Source: Bacilli bacterium (GTDB taxonomy: Bacteria > Bacillota_I > Bacilli_A > RFN20 > CAG-288). From it: 16,741 nt of DNA. Positions 1 through 9,086 of the stretch are shown here, one piece after another. Each line of letters begins with the position of its first letter. The stretch's first letter is position 1. Below the pieces are notes generated by a model, which had not been told where the DNA came from, did not search any database, and was given only the letters and a program-made list of their open reading frames with translations. The position numbers were made by a program, and so were the translations under genes. The stretch spans positions 1-16,741 of the forward strand of contig JAQWCB010000004.1 of the NCBI GenBank assembly GCA_028707375.1, in the 5' to 3' direction.

Positions 1-1251
1 CTTATTTTTGGGGCAGGAATAAGATTGATTAGAGGTTCAAAATGTGTGTATGGATACACTTCGGATTTATCAAAGTCATCCATGATTAAACTCGCAACCA
101 AATTAGCATCATCCTTTGAAGGCGAAAGAAAGGTGACGGTTGAGAAACTAACGAAGGTTCATAATCCCCAGCACCATCAGCCCCTAGTTAGACACGATGC
201 GATGGGATTGGAAGAAAAATTAGAATTCTTGCGCAAGGGAGAGACAGCGATGTATAAGACATCGCCTTTAATTGTTAACGCGAGAGTTGTTCTTCAGGAA
301 TGGGATGAGAAAGTTTGGATTTATAATTCTCACGGACGATTAGTCAGTGATAATCGGTGTCATACTCGCTTTGTTTTAGCACCTATTGCTAGCAAGGAAG
401 GAATGTTTCAAACAGGTATATATAAAAGATCAGCCTCGAAGGGATTGGAGATTTTAAAAGAGTTTGATATAGAAAAGGAAGCAGTTAAAGCAGCGAAGGA
501 AGCGGTTGAAATGCTTGATGCTCCTGAATGCCCATCAGGTAAGATGACAGTTATTATCGACAATGGTTTTGGAGGAGTTATTTTCCACGAGGCTTGTGGA
601 CATCCGCTTGAAGGGGTAGCAATTTCTCATAACACATCGGTTTTTGCTGGGAAAAAAGGCCAGCAAATTGCTGCTAGCATTGTTTCGGCTGCTGATGATG
701 GAACTTTGGATCACGGTTGGGGATCATCCAATTTTGATGATGAAGGAGAAAGAACAACAAAGAATATTTTGATAAAGAATGGTGTTTTAACCAATTATAT
801 GATGGATAATTTTGAAGGAAAGAAAATGGGGGCAAAATCCACCGGGGCTTGTCGCCGTGAATCTTATAAATTCGTTCCAACTACACGTATGACCAATACG
901 TATATCTGCAATGGAAAATCGACGAAAGAAGAAATTATAGAAAACACGAAGTATGGCTTATATGTTGTAGGTCTAAATGGCGGCTCGGTAGATCCGACAA
1001 CCGATAAATTTAATTTCACGGCTTCGAAAGCATATATTGTCAAAGATGGAAAGATTGATCATTTGGTTAAAGATGCTTCCATCGTTGGCTATGGATATGA
1101 AATATTGAAAGATATTGATATGGTTGGTAATAATTTGGCTTTTGGAGATGGTATGTGCGGAGCCAGTTCAGGAATGATTCCAGCTAATGTTGGTCAACCT
1201 ACAATTAGAGTGCAGAATCTTACTGTCGGTGGAAGAGGAGGAAACTTATGA
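1..1251 (+). CDS. tldD: TldD metalloprotease subunit (5' end missing)
   Basis: Catalytic subunit of the TldD/TldE (PmbA) zinc protease, a cytosolic heterodimer known in other bacteria to trim ribosomal peptides such as microcin B17 and to degrade unfolded peptides. The frame is open from base 1 (416 codons visible). About 60 N-terminal residues are probably outside the window, judging from the usual ~480 residues, so the TTG at 25 is not taken as a start. The zinc motif HEACGH (HExxxH) lies at 586-603. The third ligand expected from the E. coli enzyme, a Cys near the C-terminus, is seen in GMCGASSG (codon 1156-1158). The end shows the family's GQPT...NLTVGG motif. The stop overlaps the pmbA start (ATGA), so the two subunits are probably translationally coupled. 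Nothing in the window reveals its peptide substrate. Confidence 0.95.
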   Translation, partial: LIFGAGIRLIRGSKCVYGYTSDLSKSSMIKLATKLASSFEGERKVTVEKLTKVHNPQHHQPLVRHDAMGLEEKLEFLRKGETAMYKTSPLIVNARVVLQEWDEKVWIYNSHGRLVSDNRCHTRFVLAPIASKEGMFQTGIYKRSASKGLEILKEFDIEKEAVKAAKEAVEMLDAPECPSGKMTVIIDNGFGGVIFHEACGHPLEGVAISHNTSVFAGKKGQQIAASIVSAADDGTLDHGWGSSNFDDEGERTTKNILIKNGVLTNYMMDNFEGKKMGAKSTGACRRESYKFVPTTRMTNTYICNGKSTKEEIIENTKYGLYVVGLNGGSVDPTTDKFNFTASKAYIVKDGKIDHLVKDASIVGYGYEILKDIDMVGNNLAFGDGMCGASSGMIPANVGQPTIRVQNLTVGGRGGNL

Positions 1252-2570
1252 TAAACAGTAAAAAAATCTTTGCGATTGCTAAAGAGAAAAATATTGAACC
1301 ATTTGAGCTTCAAAGCTCTTTGTCTACTTCTGTCACAATCAAAGTCTTTATGGATGAAGTTGAATCATATAATATTGCCAATAATTCAGAGATAAGAGCT
1401 AAAGGAATAATTGATGGGAAAATTGGGAGTTTTTCTTCCGATAAAGTTGCCAATTCTATCGCTCCGATGATGTTTGATGCGATTGAGGAAACAGCTAAGT
1501 ATGGTAAGGAATACGATTCGGAATTTTTCATTGAACCGGGTCGCAAATATCATCGTCCCAAGCACTATATTTCTTCCTTAGATCGAATTGATGTTAAGGA
1601 ATATTTGGAATTGTGTAGACGCATATCGCAGAAGGTTCGCGAAAAAGAAAAGCGGATTACTATTACTTCGGTTTTCTTAGAATATGAGAAAAAGCGTTCA
1701 AAGATTGAAAACTCCAAGGGGTTGAAATTAATGGATCACCGCAATCATCTATTTATCTATTGCACGACAAAATATGATTATCAAGGAGAGATTCAATCTG
1801 GCTTTGAATATCAGATAATTGATGATTTTGCAAAGTTTGACGAAGATGAATTTGTCAATAGAGTTATTAAAAAGACTATTGCCCAAGTTGGAGCGAAGCC
1901 AGTCAAATCAGGGAAATATACGGTGCTATTCAATCCTGAATGCACGAGTATATTGCTGTTGCCGATTCTGTCGCATCTCTCTCAATATTCAGTGAATAAG
2001 CATCTTTCACGCTTGGAGAAACAACTCAATCAATTAACCTTCTCCAAAAAATTAACAATTGTTGAAAATCCTTTTGCCAAAAATATTTTTGGCGCAGTAT
2101 ACGATGCTGAAGGTGTACCTACAACTAAGAAAGTACTGATTGACAAAGGAACAATCAACTGTTTCTATTCGGATTTAGAATCAGCCAAGGAGGCGGGAAC
2201 GGAATCAACAGGTAACGCTTCATATGAACAAGGAAACGTTAAACCCTCGGTTGGCTTTTGCGCTTTAAAGCGTGGCAAAAAGAGTTTTGACGAGACGTTA
2301 GCATATATTAAGAATGGTATATATATTACCGATTTGGAAGGAGTGGGTACTGGTCTTTCGATGCAGACAGGGAACTACTCTTTACAGGCTGACGGATTCT
2401 TAATTAAAGATGGCAAACTTGATCGGGCTGTCTCATTGATTACTGTTGCGGGAAATGTCTTTGATGATTTCAAGCGAATAGCAGTTGTCTCTAGCGATTC
2501 AGAAATCACTTTACAAGGAATTTCTACTCCGCCGCTAGCTATCAGAAAATTGTCGATTTCAGGTAAATAA
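1248..2570 (+). CDS. pmbA: PmbA/TldE, non-catalytic partner of TldD
   Basis: Second subunit of the TldD/TldE protease, 440 residues, close to the usual ~450. It has the same fold as TldD but no HExxxH motif, as expected for the subunit that shapes the substrate cleft and carries no zinc. Recognisable parts are the N-terminal domain (about residues 20-190), the NPECTSILLLP segment after residue 220 typical of the C-terminal modulator-of-gyrase domain, the LTIVENPF segment, and the terminal RKLSISG strand. A strong Shine-Dalgarno AGGAGG at 1236-1241 sits 6 nt before the ATG, which overlaps the tldD stop. The pair therefore forms one transcription unit, apparently ending at the stem-loop just downstream. 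Family assignment is firm; the physiological substrate is unknown. Confidence 0.93.
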   Translation: MINSKKIFAIAKEKNIEPFELQSSLSTSVTIKVFMDEVESYNIANNSEIRAKGIIDGKIGSFSSDKVANSIAPMMFDAIEETAKYGKEYDSEFFIEPGRKYHRPKHYISSLDRIDVKEYLELCRRISQKVREKEKRITITSVFLEYEKKRSKIENSKGLKLMDHRNHLFIYCTTKYDYQGEIQSGFEYQIIDDFAKFDEDEFVNRVIKKTIAQVGAKPVKSGKYTVLFNPECTSILLLPILSHLSQYSVNKHLSRLEKQLNQLTFSKKLTIVENPFAKNIFGAVYDAEGVPTTKKVLIDKGTINCFYSDLESAKEAGTESTGNASYEQGNVKPSVGFCALKRGKKSFDETLAYIKNGIYITDLEGVGTGLSMQTGNYSLQADGFLIKDGKLDRAVSLITVAGNVFDDFKRIAVVSSDSEITLQGISTPPLAIRKLSISGK

Positions 2571-2575
2571 TTATT

Positions 2576-2652
2576 AAACTGCAACTAGCCACTAATGATT
2601 ACTTTATGTAATATAAAAAGTGAGAAAGATTTATTGGTGGTTGCAGTTTTTT
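2576..2652 (+). terminator. Branched stem-loop with T-run after pmbA
   Basis: The outer stem AAACTGCAAC (2576-2585) pairs with GTTGCAGTTT (2640-2649) and runs into six T (2647-2652). Inside it, 2590-2596 can pair with 2633-2639 (one G-U), and ATTAC (2598-2602) pairs with GTAAT (2608-2612) around a 5-nt loop. The position directly after the tldD-pmbA unit and the T-run fit intrinsic termination. The large interior (54 nt) is atypical, so it may be a processed or regulatory structure instead. Confidence 0.5.
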
Positions 2653-2773
2653 AAATGTTCAACTTAAATTATTAATATAGCCGACTATCCAATGGAGTAG
2701 AATCGTCAAAACTGAACTGCATCTAAGACAAAGAAAGGATTTATATGCCTTTTTTAACAAAAAAATAAAAAAC
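2653..2773. other. AT-rich intergenic DNA upstream of the degV promoter
   Basis: No convincing gene lies here. The only notable element is a seven-codon frame at 2745-2768 (MPFLTKK) preceded by a good Shine-Dalgarno-like AAAGGA at 2734-2739. It lies upstream of the proposed promoter, so it would need its own transcript. No tRNA, riboswitch or inverted-repeat operator was recognised. Confidence 0.4.
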
Positions 2774-2802
2774 TTAATATATCAATGATTATTTTATATA
2801 AT
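2774..2802 (+). promoter_or_regulatory. Putative sigma-A promoter of degV-yfhO
   Basis: TTAATA at 2774-2779 (four of six matches to TTGACA) is separated by exactly 17 nt from a perfect TATAAT at 2797-2802. A second TATAAT at 2807-2812 has no -35 at a good distance. Transcription would begin near 2809, giving a leader of about 45 nt before degV, with GGAGAAG at 2843-2849 as ribosome binding site. In such AT-rich DNA chance matches are common. Confidence 0.45.
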
Positions 2803-2853
2803 ATATTATAATTACATTTGGTAACTCAAATAAATTAACAATGGAGAAGATAC

Positions 2854-3741
2854 ATGAATAAAATAGTAATTATTGCCGACTCAACTAGTGACTTAACCGA
2901 CGAACTATACAGTCAATACAATATAGACATTGTATGCATGAAACTCAGTTTTGGCACTGAGACATACGAAGATCGAAAAACAATCAATCCGAAAAAGCTT
3001 TTTGAATATGTTGGGGAAAAAGGAATCTTGCCTAAAACGGCGGCGCCGACCATTCACGAATTTTATGAAATTTTTAGAAAGCATTTAGACGCGGGTGAAG
3101 AAGTTATTTATTGCCCTATATCATCTGAATTTTCTTCAACATACGCTAACGCAGTAGTGGCGATTAAAGAACTTTCGGCTGAACAACAGCAACACATTAA
3201 GTGTTTAGATTCGCGTTCACTTTCTAGTGGCATAGGCTTGATTCTATGTCAAATGGGTGAGGCGGTTAAGGCAGGAAAATCGCTAGATGAAGTATATGAA
3301 GCAGGTGAAAAACTAGTTGATCGCGTGAACGCCGAATTTGTCGTGGATACTATGGAATATTTATATAAGGGTGGAAGATGTTCAGGTGTAAGTTATTATT
3401 TTGGGTCACATTTGCACTTGCACCCTGTTATAAGAGTTGAAAAAGGTAAAATGGTTGTTCATAAGATAACGCGCGGGAAAATTAAAAAGGGAATCGACTT
3501 GCAACTAGATGAATTCAAGAAACAGTTCGATGCTAACAATGTTGTGATGGATCGAATCTTTATTACTTCCCCTGTCGGTAGCGATGACTTAAATTCATAT
3601 ATGCTTGAAAAAGTAAAAAATATTGTGGGTAAAGAATATGAGCACAACATCATTATTTCCTGTGCCGGCTCAATCGTTTCTTCTCATTGCGGACCTCGAA
3701 CGATAGGATTGCTTTACATTACCAAGACCGTTGTCATTTAA
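2854..3741 (+). CDS. DegV family fatty-acid-binding protein
   Basis: A 295-residue DegV/FakB-type protein. Family members bind a long-chain fatty acid; in Gram-positive bacteria FakB proteins present it to the kinase FakA, giving acyl-phosphate for phospholipid synthesis. Visible marks are DSTSDL at 9-14, TAAPT at 62-66, the Ser/Thr-rich SSEFSSTY around 90-97 (the fatty-acid carboxylate site in FakB), LYKGGRCSG near 170-178 where the family usually has KGGRIS, HPVIRVEKGKM around 200, and the C-terminal SSHCGPRTIGLLY (usually THxGPGxxG). FakA is not in the window. The ribosome binding site GGAGAAG is 4 nt before the ATG. The stop is 16 nt from the next gene, so co-transcription with yfhO is likely. 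The family is certain; which fatty acid it binds is not visible. Confidence 0.9.
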   Translation: MNKIVIIADSTSDLTDELYSQYNIDIVCMKLSFGTETYEDRKTINPKKLFEYVGEKGILPKTAAPTIHEFYEIFRKHLDAGEEVIYCPISSEFSSTYANAVVAIKELSAEQQQHIKCLDSRSLSSGIGLILCQMGEAVKAGKSLDEVYEAGEKLVDRVNAEFVVDTMEYLYKGGRCSGVSYYFGSHLHLHPVIRVEKGKMVVHKITRGKIKKGIDLQLDEFKKQFDANNVVMDRIFITSPVGSDDLNSYMLEKVKNIVGKEYEHNIIISCAGSIVSSHCGPRTIGLLYITKTVVI

Positions 3742-3757
3742 GAAAGGAAGCCTATAG

Positions 3758-6700
3758 ATGTTAAATAAGAATTATACGGCCCCTAATAATGATAATTTGT
3801 TTGAAAATTTCAGACTTGGTTTTCAAGATTTAGCTTTCGACATAAACGATCGCTGTTTTGATTTCTTTTCGCATTTTAAATTGCGAATGAAAAATTGGGG
3901 ACTAAAAATTAAACGTTCTGATAGTTGGCAATTAACGGGAATGCTTTTTTTCGTAAGCTTTTTTATTTTCATTTATACGATGATTACCCATGGTGGAACT
4001 ATTGCTTTCAGTGGCGATTTCAAACTTCAAGGCATGACTTTCATATATAACGGCTATGATGATTGGCACTACTTTTTAGCAACGGGAGTTTTCCCAATGT
4101 GGGATACTTCAGGTTTATTGGGGGTTAACAATATCGCCGCTAATTCTTTTTATTATTTATTTGATCCTTTTTTCTTGATATTATTACCTTTTCCACGCCC
4201 AATATTAAATCAAGTCCAGGCTTGGGTGACAATATTTAAATTTGTGTTGGCTGGCGTTTTTTTCTATCATTATTTAGGATCGTTCAAATTGAAGCAATCA
4301 ACACGAAAGGTTGGAGCGATGGCTTATGCTTTTTGCGGTTGGGGCTTTTTCTATCTATGGTTTTTTCATTTTGCAGAAGTATTAACTTTTTTCCCCCTGA
4401 TGCTGTGGGGAGTAGAAAAGTGCTTTGCTAAGAAAGATCCGAGATTGCTTATTTTATCCATTTTCTTGATGGGAGCAACAAATTATCAGTTTTTAGCTAT
4501 TTTTACTATGTGCGCTTTTATTTATGCTATTTTTCGCTTACTGCAGACAGTGGGTAAACGCAAAGTTAAAGAGAATTGGAAAATACTTGGGATAGGTTTT
4601 ATTGGCTTTTTTGTCGGTCTATTGTTAACAGGCTTTATTGTGATTCCTAATTACATTGCTGTCCAGGCTATGCCAAGAATTGCTGGCTCTTCATATTTAG
4701 AAGACTTTTTTGCTAACGATACATTCAAAGAAAAACTATCATATATGTTCTCGTGGGGAGATTTAGCCGAATACAAATATATGTATCCTTTGACTTCGCT
4801 CTTATTCATTAATGTTGGATGTTGGGCTCCTGCCCTTTATTATCCATCCGGATATGATAATGTCGGCTCATCGCTATATATTTTTGCACCTCTACTACTT
4901 ATGCTGGTTCCTTCCATGATCGACGCGATTAAACGAAAAGAAATCTCGCACATAATCGCTGCTGTTCTCCTTGTTGTTTCGGTGGAGACACCATTTGTTT
5001 ATTGGATGTCTGGCGCTTTTGCTAATGCATACGGAAGGTGGGAATTGATTGTCGTTGTCGCGATGATTGTTTTCGTTTGTGTTCATCTAGATCGAGTTAA
5101 AACATTTAAGGGGTGGTATTTTGATCTTTCGCTAATAGTGGTTGGTGCGGCTTTTGCTTTCGCAACATACAAGGCATATCAATATGCAAAAGTTGGAACC
5201 GGAAGTTTGAATATATTGAATTGGGACGTCAAGAATGACTTGTATTATGAATTTAAATATTTGGCACCTATTCAAGCGGTATATATTTTCCTCATATATC
5301 TTTTCTTACGCTTTAGATACTGTCGTCCACACTTTAGAAGAGACACTCTTTATTTAGTTGGGGTTGAGGCTATCATTATGGGAAACGTTACCATTGTTGG
5401 CTTGGGGACGGTTAACTACAATAATTATTTATTTGGAGGACATGATAGCGTTGTTCAGCAGACTAAAATAATTAATAATTTAGAAGATTGTGACGATTCT
5501 TTTTACCGAATTTTCAACACGAAAATGACAAGATCCGACAACAATTTAGCTATGGTAGAAGGCTACAATGGTCTCGGTACTTTTAGTTCGGTGTATAATT
5601 ACGATTCAGAGGATCTTTATAAATATTGGTCGAGGATGTCATACTCTAATACTTGGTCATTTGGTGTTCATCTAAAAAGGAATAATTTAGATGAATTGTT
5701 AGGAGTAAAATATTGCTTGCTTAGTTACGACGATACTAATGTTCCGTATGGTTTTGTCGATGTATCACATCTAGATACCTATTCTGACCAGTTAAAAGAC
5801 TGTTTGTATTCAGATGAGAATCCGTCAAATTTATTTAAGCTTTATTTAAATACCAATTTTGTTGATACGGCTTTTGCTTTTGATTCGTATATGCCTTCTA
5901 GTTTGATGCTGGGTCATTCTTATGAAGCAGATCCTGAAAATCGAAATGAAATTAACTATTTGAAACACGCTATCATTTATAACGCAGATATTGCTGGTCG
6001 ACAGGAAGAATTGAAGCAATTTGAACAGCAGCAGACATTGGAACCAATATCGTATATTGGCTATAATACCTTGCGTCAAAAGGAGACAATATACGCAACC
6101 AACTGGGACGAAAACGGTCATATGCATACACTTGATTCAATCTTGAATGATGATGAATATAATAGTGCTCACCGCGAGGAATTGGTTCAGCTTGCTAAAG
6201 AAGAAGGCAGCAATATTTACTATGATGAAGATGATGATGTATATCGGTATTCTGCAGGTGTAAATGATTTCTTTGTCACACCTGGTGACACTGTCTACAA
6301 TAATCCGAGTCAAATGTACAACTATTCAAAAGGTTTAAAATATTATTCCAAAGTAGTCTTTGACAACATGGATTATAATAATAACCCCATTCCTCTCCTT
6401 GCTAAAGATGCGAAGGAAAGAAACGGAGCTTATGTTTCGATTGGCTCAAAATTTGGATACAATATTGATTTTTATCTATATGGCTACAATTCAGATAGTC
6501 AAACATATCACCTAATTACCCACGATCAACACATGCAAAATAATTACAACAAAGATAACGACTGGAAATATGGTCGAGGGTTTTATGTTGATGAACCGGT
6601 TTATAAAGTTGTAGGATTGGTTAAAGAGACCATGGCTGAAGATAGACAAGTTAAAGTTAATGCGATGTATTATGAATATAATGATGAATATCAGGCCGAT

Positions 6701-7099
6701 GTGGATAAACTCTTGGCCAGTCCGATAACAGTCAATCATCGCGATGCCAATACCTTGGACTACAGTTCGAATTACGATAAGGATAAGATTGTTGTTTTGA
6801 ACATTCCTTACGATACAGGCTGGAACTTAACGTGCCTTTCCAAAGATGGTGCAGGAAATGAGACAGAAACCAATGTTGACTATTTTAAAGCTGACGGAGG
6901 GTTAATTGGCTATATTGCTCCTAAGGGCGAGACAAGCTATCATCTAAGTTATTATACTCCTGGCTTGAATTTGGGCTTGGGACTTACCGATGTTGGTCTG
7001 ACTTTTACTGCGGCAATCGTTGGTATTTATTACTCGCTTAATTATACTAAGAAGATTTTAGCAAGAATAAATAAGGTATACTCATTAAAGGGACTTTAG
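3758..7099 (+). CDS. Large YfhO-family polytopic membrane protein (GT-C type)
   Basis: An 1113-residue membrane protein of the YfhO family. In Bacillus and Listeria relatives act as GT-C-like transferases that move a sugar from an undecaprenyl carrier onto lipoteichoic acid or wall polymers outside the cell; here this role is inference. Residues 1-55 are a hydrophilic, presumably cytoplasmic extension. TM1 is about 58-77, followed by the family's first outside loop with GDFKLQ (86-91) and a DDWHY stretch, where GT-C enzymes keep a catalytic acid. About a dozen hydrophobic segments follow to about residue 550, then a ~500-residue, Tyr/Asn/Asp-rich extracytoplasmic region, a last TM at about 1076-1094, and a basic tail. 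From memory, B. subtilis YfhO is about 860 residues, so this one is long. Ribosome binding site AGAAAGGAAG starts at 3741, directly at the degV stop. No CsbB-type partner glycosyltransferase is present in the window. Confidence 0.85.
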   Translation: MLNKNYTAPNNDNLFENFRLGFQDLAFDINDRCFDFFSHFKLRMKNWGLKIKRSDSWQLTGMLFFVSFFIFIYTMITHGGTIAFSGDFKLQGMTFIYNGYDDWHYFLATGVFPMWDTSGLLGVNNIAANSFYYLFDPFFLILLPFPRPILNQVQAWVTIFKFVLAGVFFYHYLGSFKLKQSTRKVGAMAYAFCGWGFFYLWFFHFAEVLTFFPLMLWGVEKCFAKKDPRLLILSIFLMGATNYQFLAIFTMCAFIYAIFRLLQTVGKRKVKENWKILGIGFIGFFVGLLLTGFIVIPNYIAVQAMPRIAGSSYLEDFFANDTFKEKLSYMFSWGDLAEYKYMYPLTSLLFINVGCWAPALYYPSGYDNVGSSLYIFAPLLLMLVPSMIDAIKRKEISHIIAAVLLVVSVETPFVYWMSGAFANAYGRWELIVVVAMIVFVCVHLDRVKTFKGWYFDLSLIVVGAAFAFATYKAYQYAKVGTGSLNILNWDVKNDLYYEFKYLAPIQAVYIFLIYLFLRFRYCRPHFRRDTLYLVGVEAIIMGNVTIVGLGTVNYNNYLFGGHDSVVQQTKIINNLEDCDDSFYRIFNTKMTRSDNNLAMVEGYNGLGTFSSVYNYDSEDLYKYWSRMSYSNTWSFGVHLKRNNLDELLGVKYCLLSYDDTNVPYGFVDVSHLDTYSDQLKDCLYSDENPSNLFKLYLNTNFVDTAFAFDSYMPSSLMLGHSYEADPENRNEINYLKHAIIYNADIAGRQEELKQFEQQQTLEPISYIGYNTLRQKETIYATNWDENGHMHTLDSILNDDEYNSAHREELVQLAKEEGSNIYYDEDDDVYRYSAGVNDFFVTPGDTVYNNPSQMYNYSKGLKYYSKVVFDNMDYNNNPIPLLAKDAKERNGAYVSIGSKFGYNIDFYLYGYNSDSQTYHLITHDQHMQNNYNKDNDWKYGRGFYVDEPVYKVVGLVKETMAEDRQVKVNAMYYEYNDEYQADVDKLLASPITVNHRDANTLDYSSNYDKDKIVVLNIPYDTGWNLTCLSKDGAGNETETNVDYFKADGGLIGYIAPKGETSYHLSYYTPGLNLGLGLTDVGLTFTAAIVGIYYSLNYTKKILARINKVYSLKGL

Positions 7100-7171
7100 T
7101 TAGTAAATGAAGTAAATGAAAAAAGTCAATTGATGTTAGAAAGAAGTTAAAAGAAAAGAAGGAAAAGAATT

Positions 7172-8242
7172 ATGGATTATATGTTAGACCGCTTGGATAC
7201 CATGGAAAAAAGATTGGCAGAAATTGATAATCAATTGAGCCATATTACTGATTGGAATCAAGCTAAAGATTTGAATAAAGAAAGATCAGAATTGGAAGCA
7301 CCAGTTCTTTTGTATAAGCAATATAAGAAAAATTTATCTGATTTAGACGAAGCAAAAATGATGCAAGATGATGAAGACCCAGAAATCGCTAAGTTGTCGA
7401 AGGAAGAGGCATTACGCCTTGATAAGGAAAAAGCAGAATTGTATAAAAAGATGCAGATTTCTTTACTTCCCAAAGATGAGAACGATGAAAAGAATGTCAT
7501 CATCGAAATAAAGGGCGCCGTAGGAGGCGATGAAGGAAATATTTTCGCCGGCGATTTATTCCGCATGTATTCTAAATACTGCGATAAGGTCGGCTGGAAG
7601 CTTCAAGTGTTAGATGATACTCCTACACCGCTTGGAGGCTTTTCCAACATTGAATTTTCTATCAAGGGAAAGGGTGTATACTCACGTTTGAAATTCGAAT
7701 CTGGAGCTCACCGCGTTCAGCGAGTACCTTTGACAGAAAAATCTGGACGTTTGCAGACATCCACGGCTACAGTATTAGTTATGCCCGAAGTTGAGAAGGT
7801 TGATCTTGTTATTCGTCCTGAAGATTTAAAATTTGATACGTTCCGTTCATCAGGAGCTGGCGGACAAAATGTTAATAAGGTTGAATCTGCTGTGCGAATT
7901 ACCCATATTCCGACAGGAATTGCGGTCGCTTGCCAAGTTGAACGTTCCCAGTTACAAAATAGAGAGATTGCTATGAATCTTTTGCGCTCTCGATTAAAGG
8001 CTAAAAAGGATGAAGAAGAAGCTCTAAAGTTGGGAAAAGAACGAAAACTCAAGGTTGGAACTGGCGAACGTTCAGAAAAGATTAGAACCTATAACTATCC
8101 ACAAAATAGAGTGAGTGATCATCGTATCGGTTACACCGTTAATAACCTAGACCGCATTATGGAAGGTGATTTAGATGATTTGCTCGATGCTCTTCGCGAG
8201 GCTAATCAAAAAGAGTTGATTCTTGAAGCGAGTAAGAAATGA
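7172..8242 (+). CDS. prfA: Peptide chain release factor 1
   Basis: RF1 recognises UAA and UAG in the ribosomal A site and triggers peptidyl-tRNA hydrolysis. Its 356 residues are full length. The catalytic GGQ is at 230-232 within the conserved [11 protein letters not shown]. The stop-codon reading tripeptide is PLT (186-188), matching the RF1 pattern PxT rather than the SPF of RF2. The N-terminal coiled region (1-100) and [12 protein letters not shown] (118-129) are typical. The start is set by AGAAGGA at 7157-7163, 8 nt before the ATG, in a purine-rich leader. The stop overlaps the prmC start (ATGA), so enzyme and substrate are co-translated. Because several neighbouring genes end in TGA, an RF2 gene must exist elsewhere in the genome. 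Confidence 0.97.
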   Translation: MDYMLDRLDTMEKRLAEIDNQLSHITDWNQAKDLNKERSELEAPVLLYKQYKKNLSDLDEAKMMQDDEDPEIAKLSKEEALRLDKEKAELYKKMQISLLPKDENDEKNVIIEIKGAVGGDEGNIFAGDLFRMYSKYCDKVGWKLQVLDDTPTPLGGFSNIEFSIKGKGVYSRLKFESGAHRVQRVPLTEKSGRLQTSTATVLVMPEVEKVDLVIRPEDLKFDTFRSSGAGGQNVNKVESAVRITHIPTGIAVACQVERSQLQNREIAMNLLRSRLKAKKDEEEALKLGKERKLKVGTGERSEKIRTYNYPQNRVSDHRIGYTVNNLDRIMEGDLDDLLDALREANQKELILEASKK

Positions 8243-9057
8243 TTAATTCCAACAATTATGTAGAGAAACTTATAAGTCTTGGCCTCAGTCAATCCGAGAT
8301 AAAAGATTTATTTATTCACCGCTATAACATTGATTATAATCAAGTTTTACAAGGACGTTTGTACATGATGCCAGCGAAGGCGGAAATGGATATTGAAGTG
8401 CTTGCTAGAGGTTATCCTTCGGCATACATCTTGGGATTTGTCGAATTTTACGGAATGAAGATAAATGTGAGCGATAAAGTTTTGATTCCTCGACCTGAAA
8501 CCGAGGAATTAATGTCGATAATCGAAGAAGAAAATAAGCACACTTTAATTCATACGGCTTTGGATTTGTGCACCGGTTCTGGATGTATAGCTCTCAGTTT
8601 AAAAAAGATTTTTTCTCAAGCTAAGATATACGCATCTGACATTTCGCCTTACGCTATTCAAATAGCCCAGAAAAATGCGGAGGAGAATAAAAAAGTCATA
8701 TATTTAGTTTTAGCAAACTACTTAGATTACTTTGTTTCTCATCACATCAAGGTTGATTATTTAGTTAGCAATCCCCCTTATATTCCCAATCAAATGAAAG
8801 TTGACAAATCATTGTCTTTTGAACCCAAAATCGCCTTATTTGGTGGACCAGATGGACTTGATGCCTATCGAATGATATTTAAGGATTTAGATCAGGTATT
8901 GATTGATCATGGAGTCGCAATGTTTGAAATTGAGGATACTCTAGTTGACGATATATTATTGATGGCGAAAGATAAATTACCACATTTTTCTTCCAAAGTT
9001 ATTAAGGACATGTCCGGCAAAGATCGATTTATTAAATTGAGTAAAAATATTTTGTAA
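8239..9057 (+). CDS. prmC: Release factor glutamine N5-methyltransferase
   Basis: SAM-dependent methyltransferase that methylates the GGQ glutamine of release factors, increasing termination efficiency. At 272 residues it has the normal length. The N-terminal substrate-binding helical domain occupies about 1-85 and ends in the family segment [11 protein letters not shown] (81-91). The Rossmann SAM site follows as [14 protein letters not shown] (108-121). The catalytic NPPY, which holds the glutamine amide, is at 178-181. The start overlaps the prfA stop and no separate strong ribosome binding site is needed, which fits translational coupling. A compact terminator follows 30 nt after the stop, so prfA-prmC appears to close its transcription unit here. 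The prfA-prmC pairing is common in bacteria and supports both calls. Confidence 0.96.
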   Translation: MINSNNYVEKLISLGLSQSEIKDLFIHRYNIDYNQVLQGRLYMMPAKAEMDIEVLARGYPSAYILGFVEFYGMKINVSDKVLIPRPETEELMSIIEEENKHTLIHTALDLCTGSGCIALSLKKIFSQAKIYASDISPYAIQIAQKNAEENKKVIYLVLANYLDYFVSHHIKVDYLVSNPPYIPNQMKVDKSLSFEPKIALFGGPDGLDAYRMIFKDLDQVLIDHGVAMFEIEDTLVDDILLMAKDKLPHFSSKVIKDMSGKDRFIKLSKNIL

Positions 9058-9086
9058 GAAAGTATATTTATCAATCAATTCACATT

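Noticed and set aside
25..27. TTG as the tldD start
   Set aside because: The frame stays open to base 1 and the upstream codons (LIFGAGIR) are family-like, so the gene continues beyond the window.
33..44. GGTTCAAAAT resembling a tRNA T-loop
   Set aside because: It lies in the tldD coding frame and no acceptor stem or anticodon arm can be built around it.
2595..2654. 19-codon plus-strand frame after pmbA
   Set aside because: It has no ribosome binding site and coincides with the stem-loop/T-run; considered as a possible peptide substrate for TldD/TldE and dismissed.
7092..7127. GACTTT...AAAGTC hairpin as a terminator between yfhO and prfA
   Set aside because: The stem is only 6 bp with a 24-nt loop and no T-run follows, so read-through into prfA remains possible.
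7717..8052. 111-codon minus-strand frame inside prfA
   Set aside because: It lies fully antisense to the conserved GGQ region of RF1 and its composition reflects the complement of that gene.
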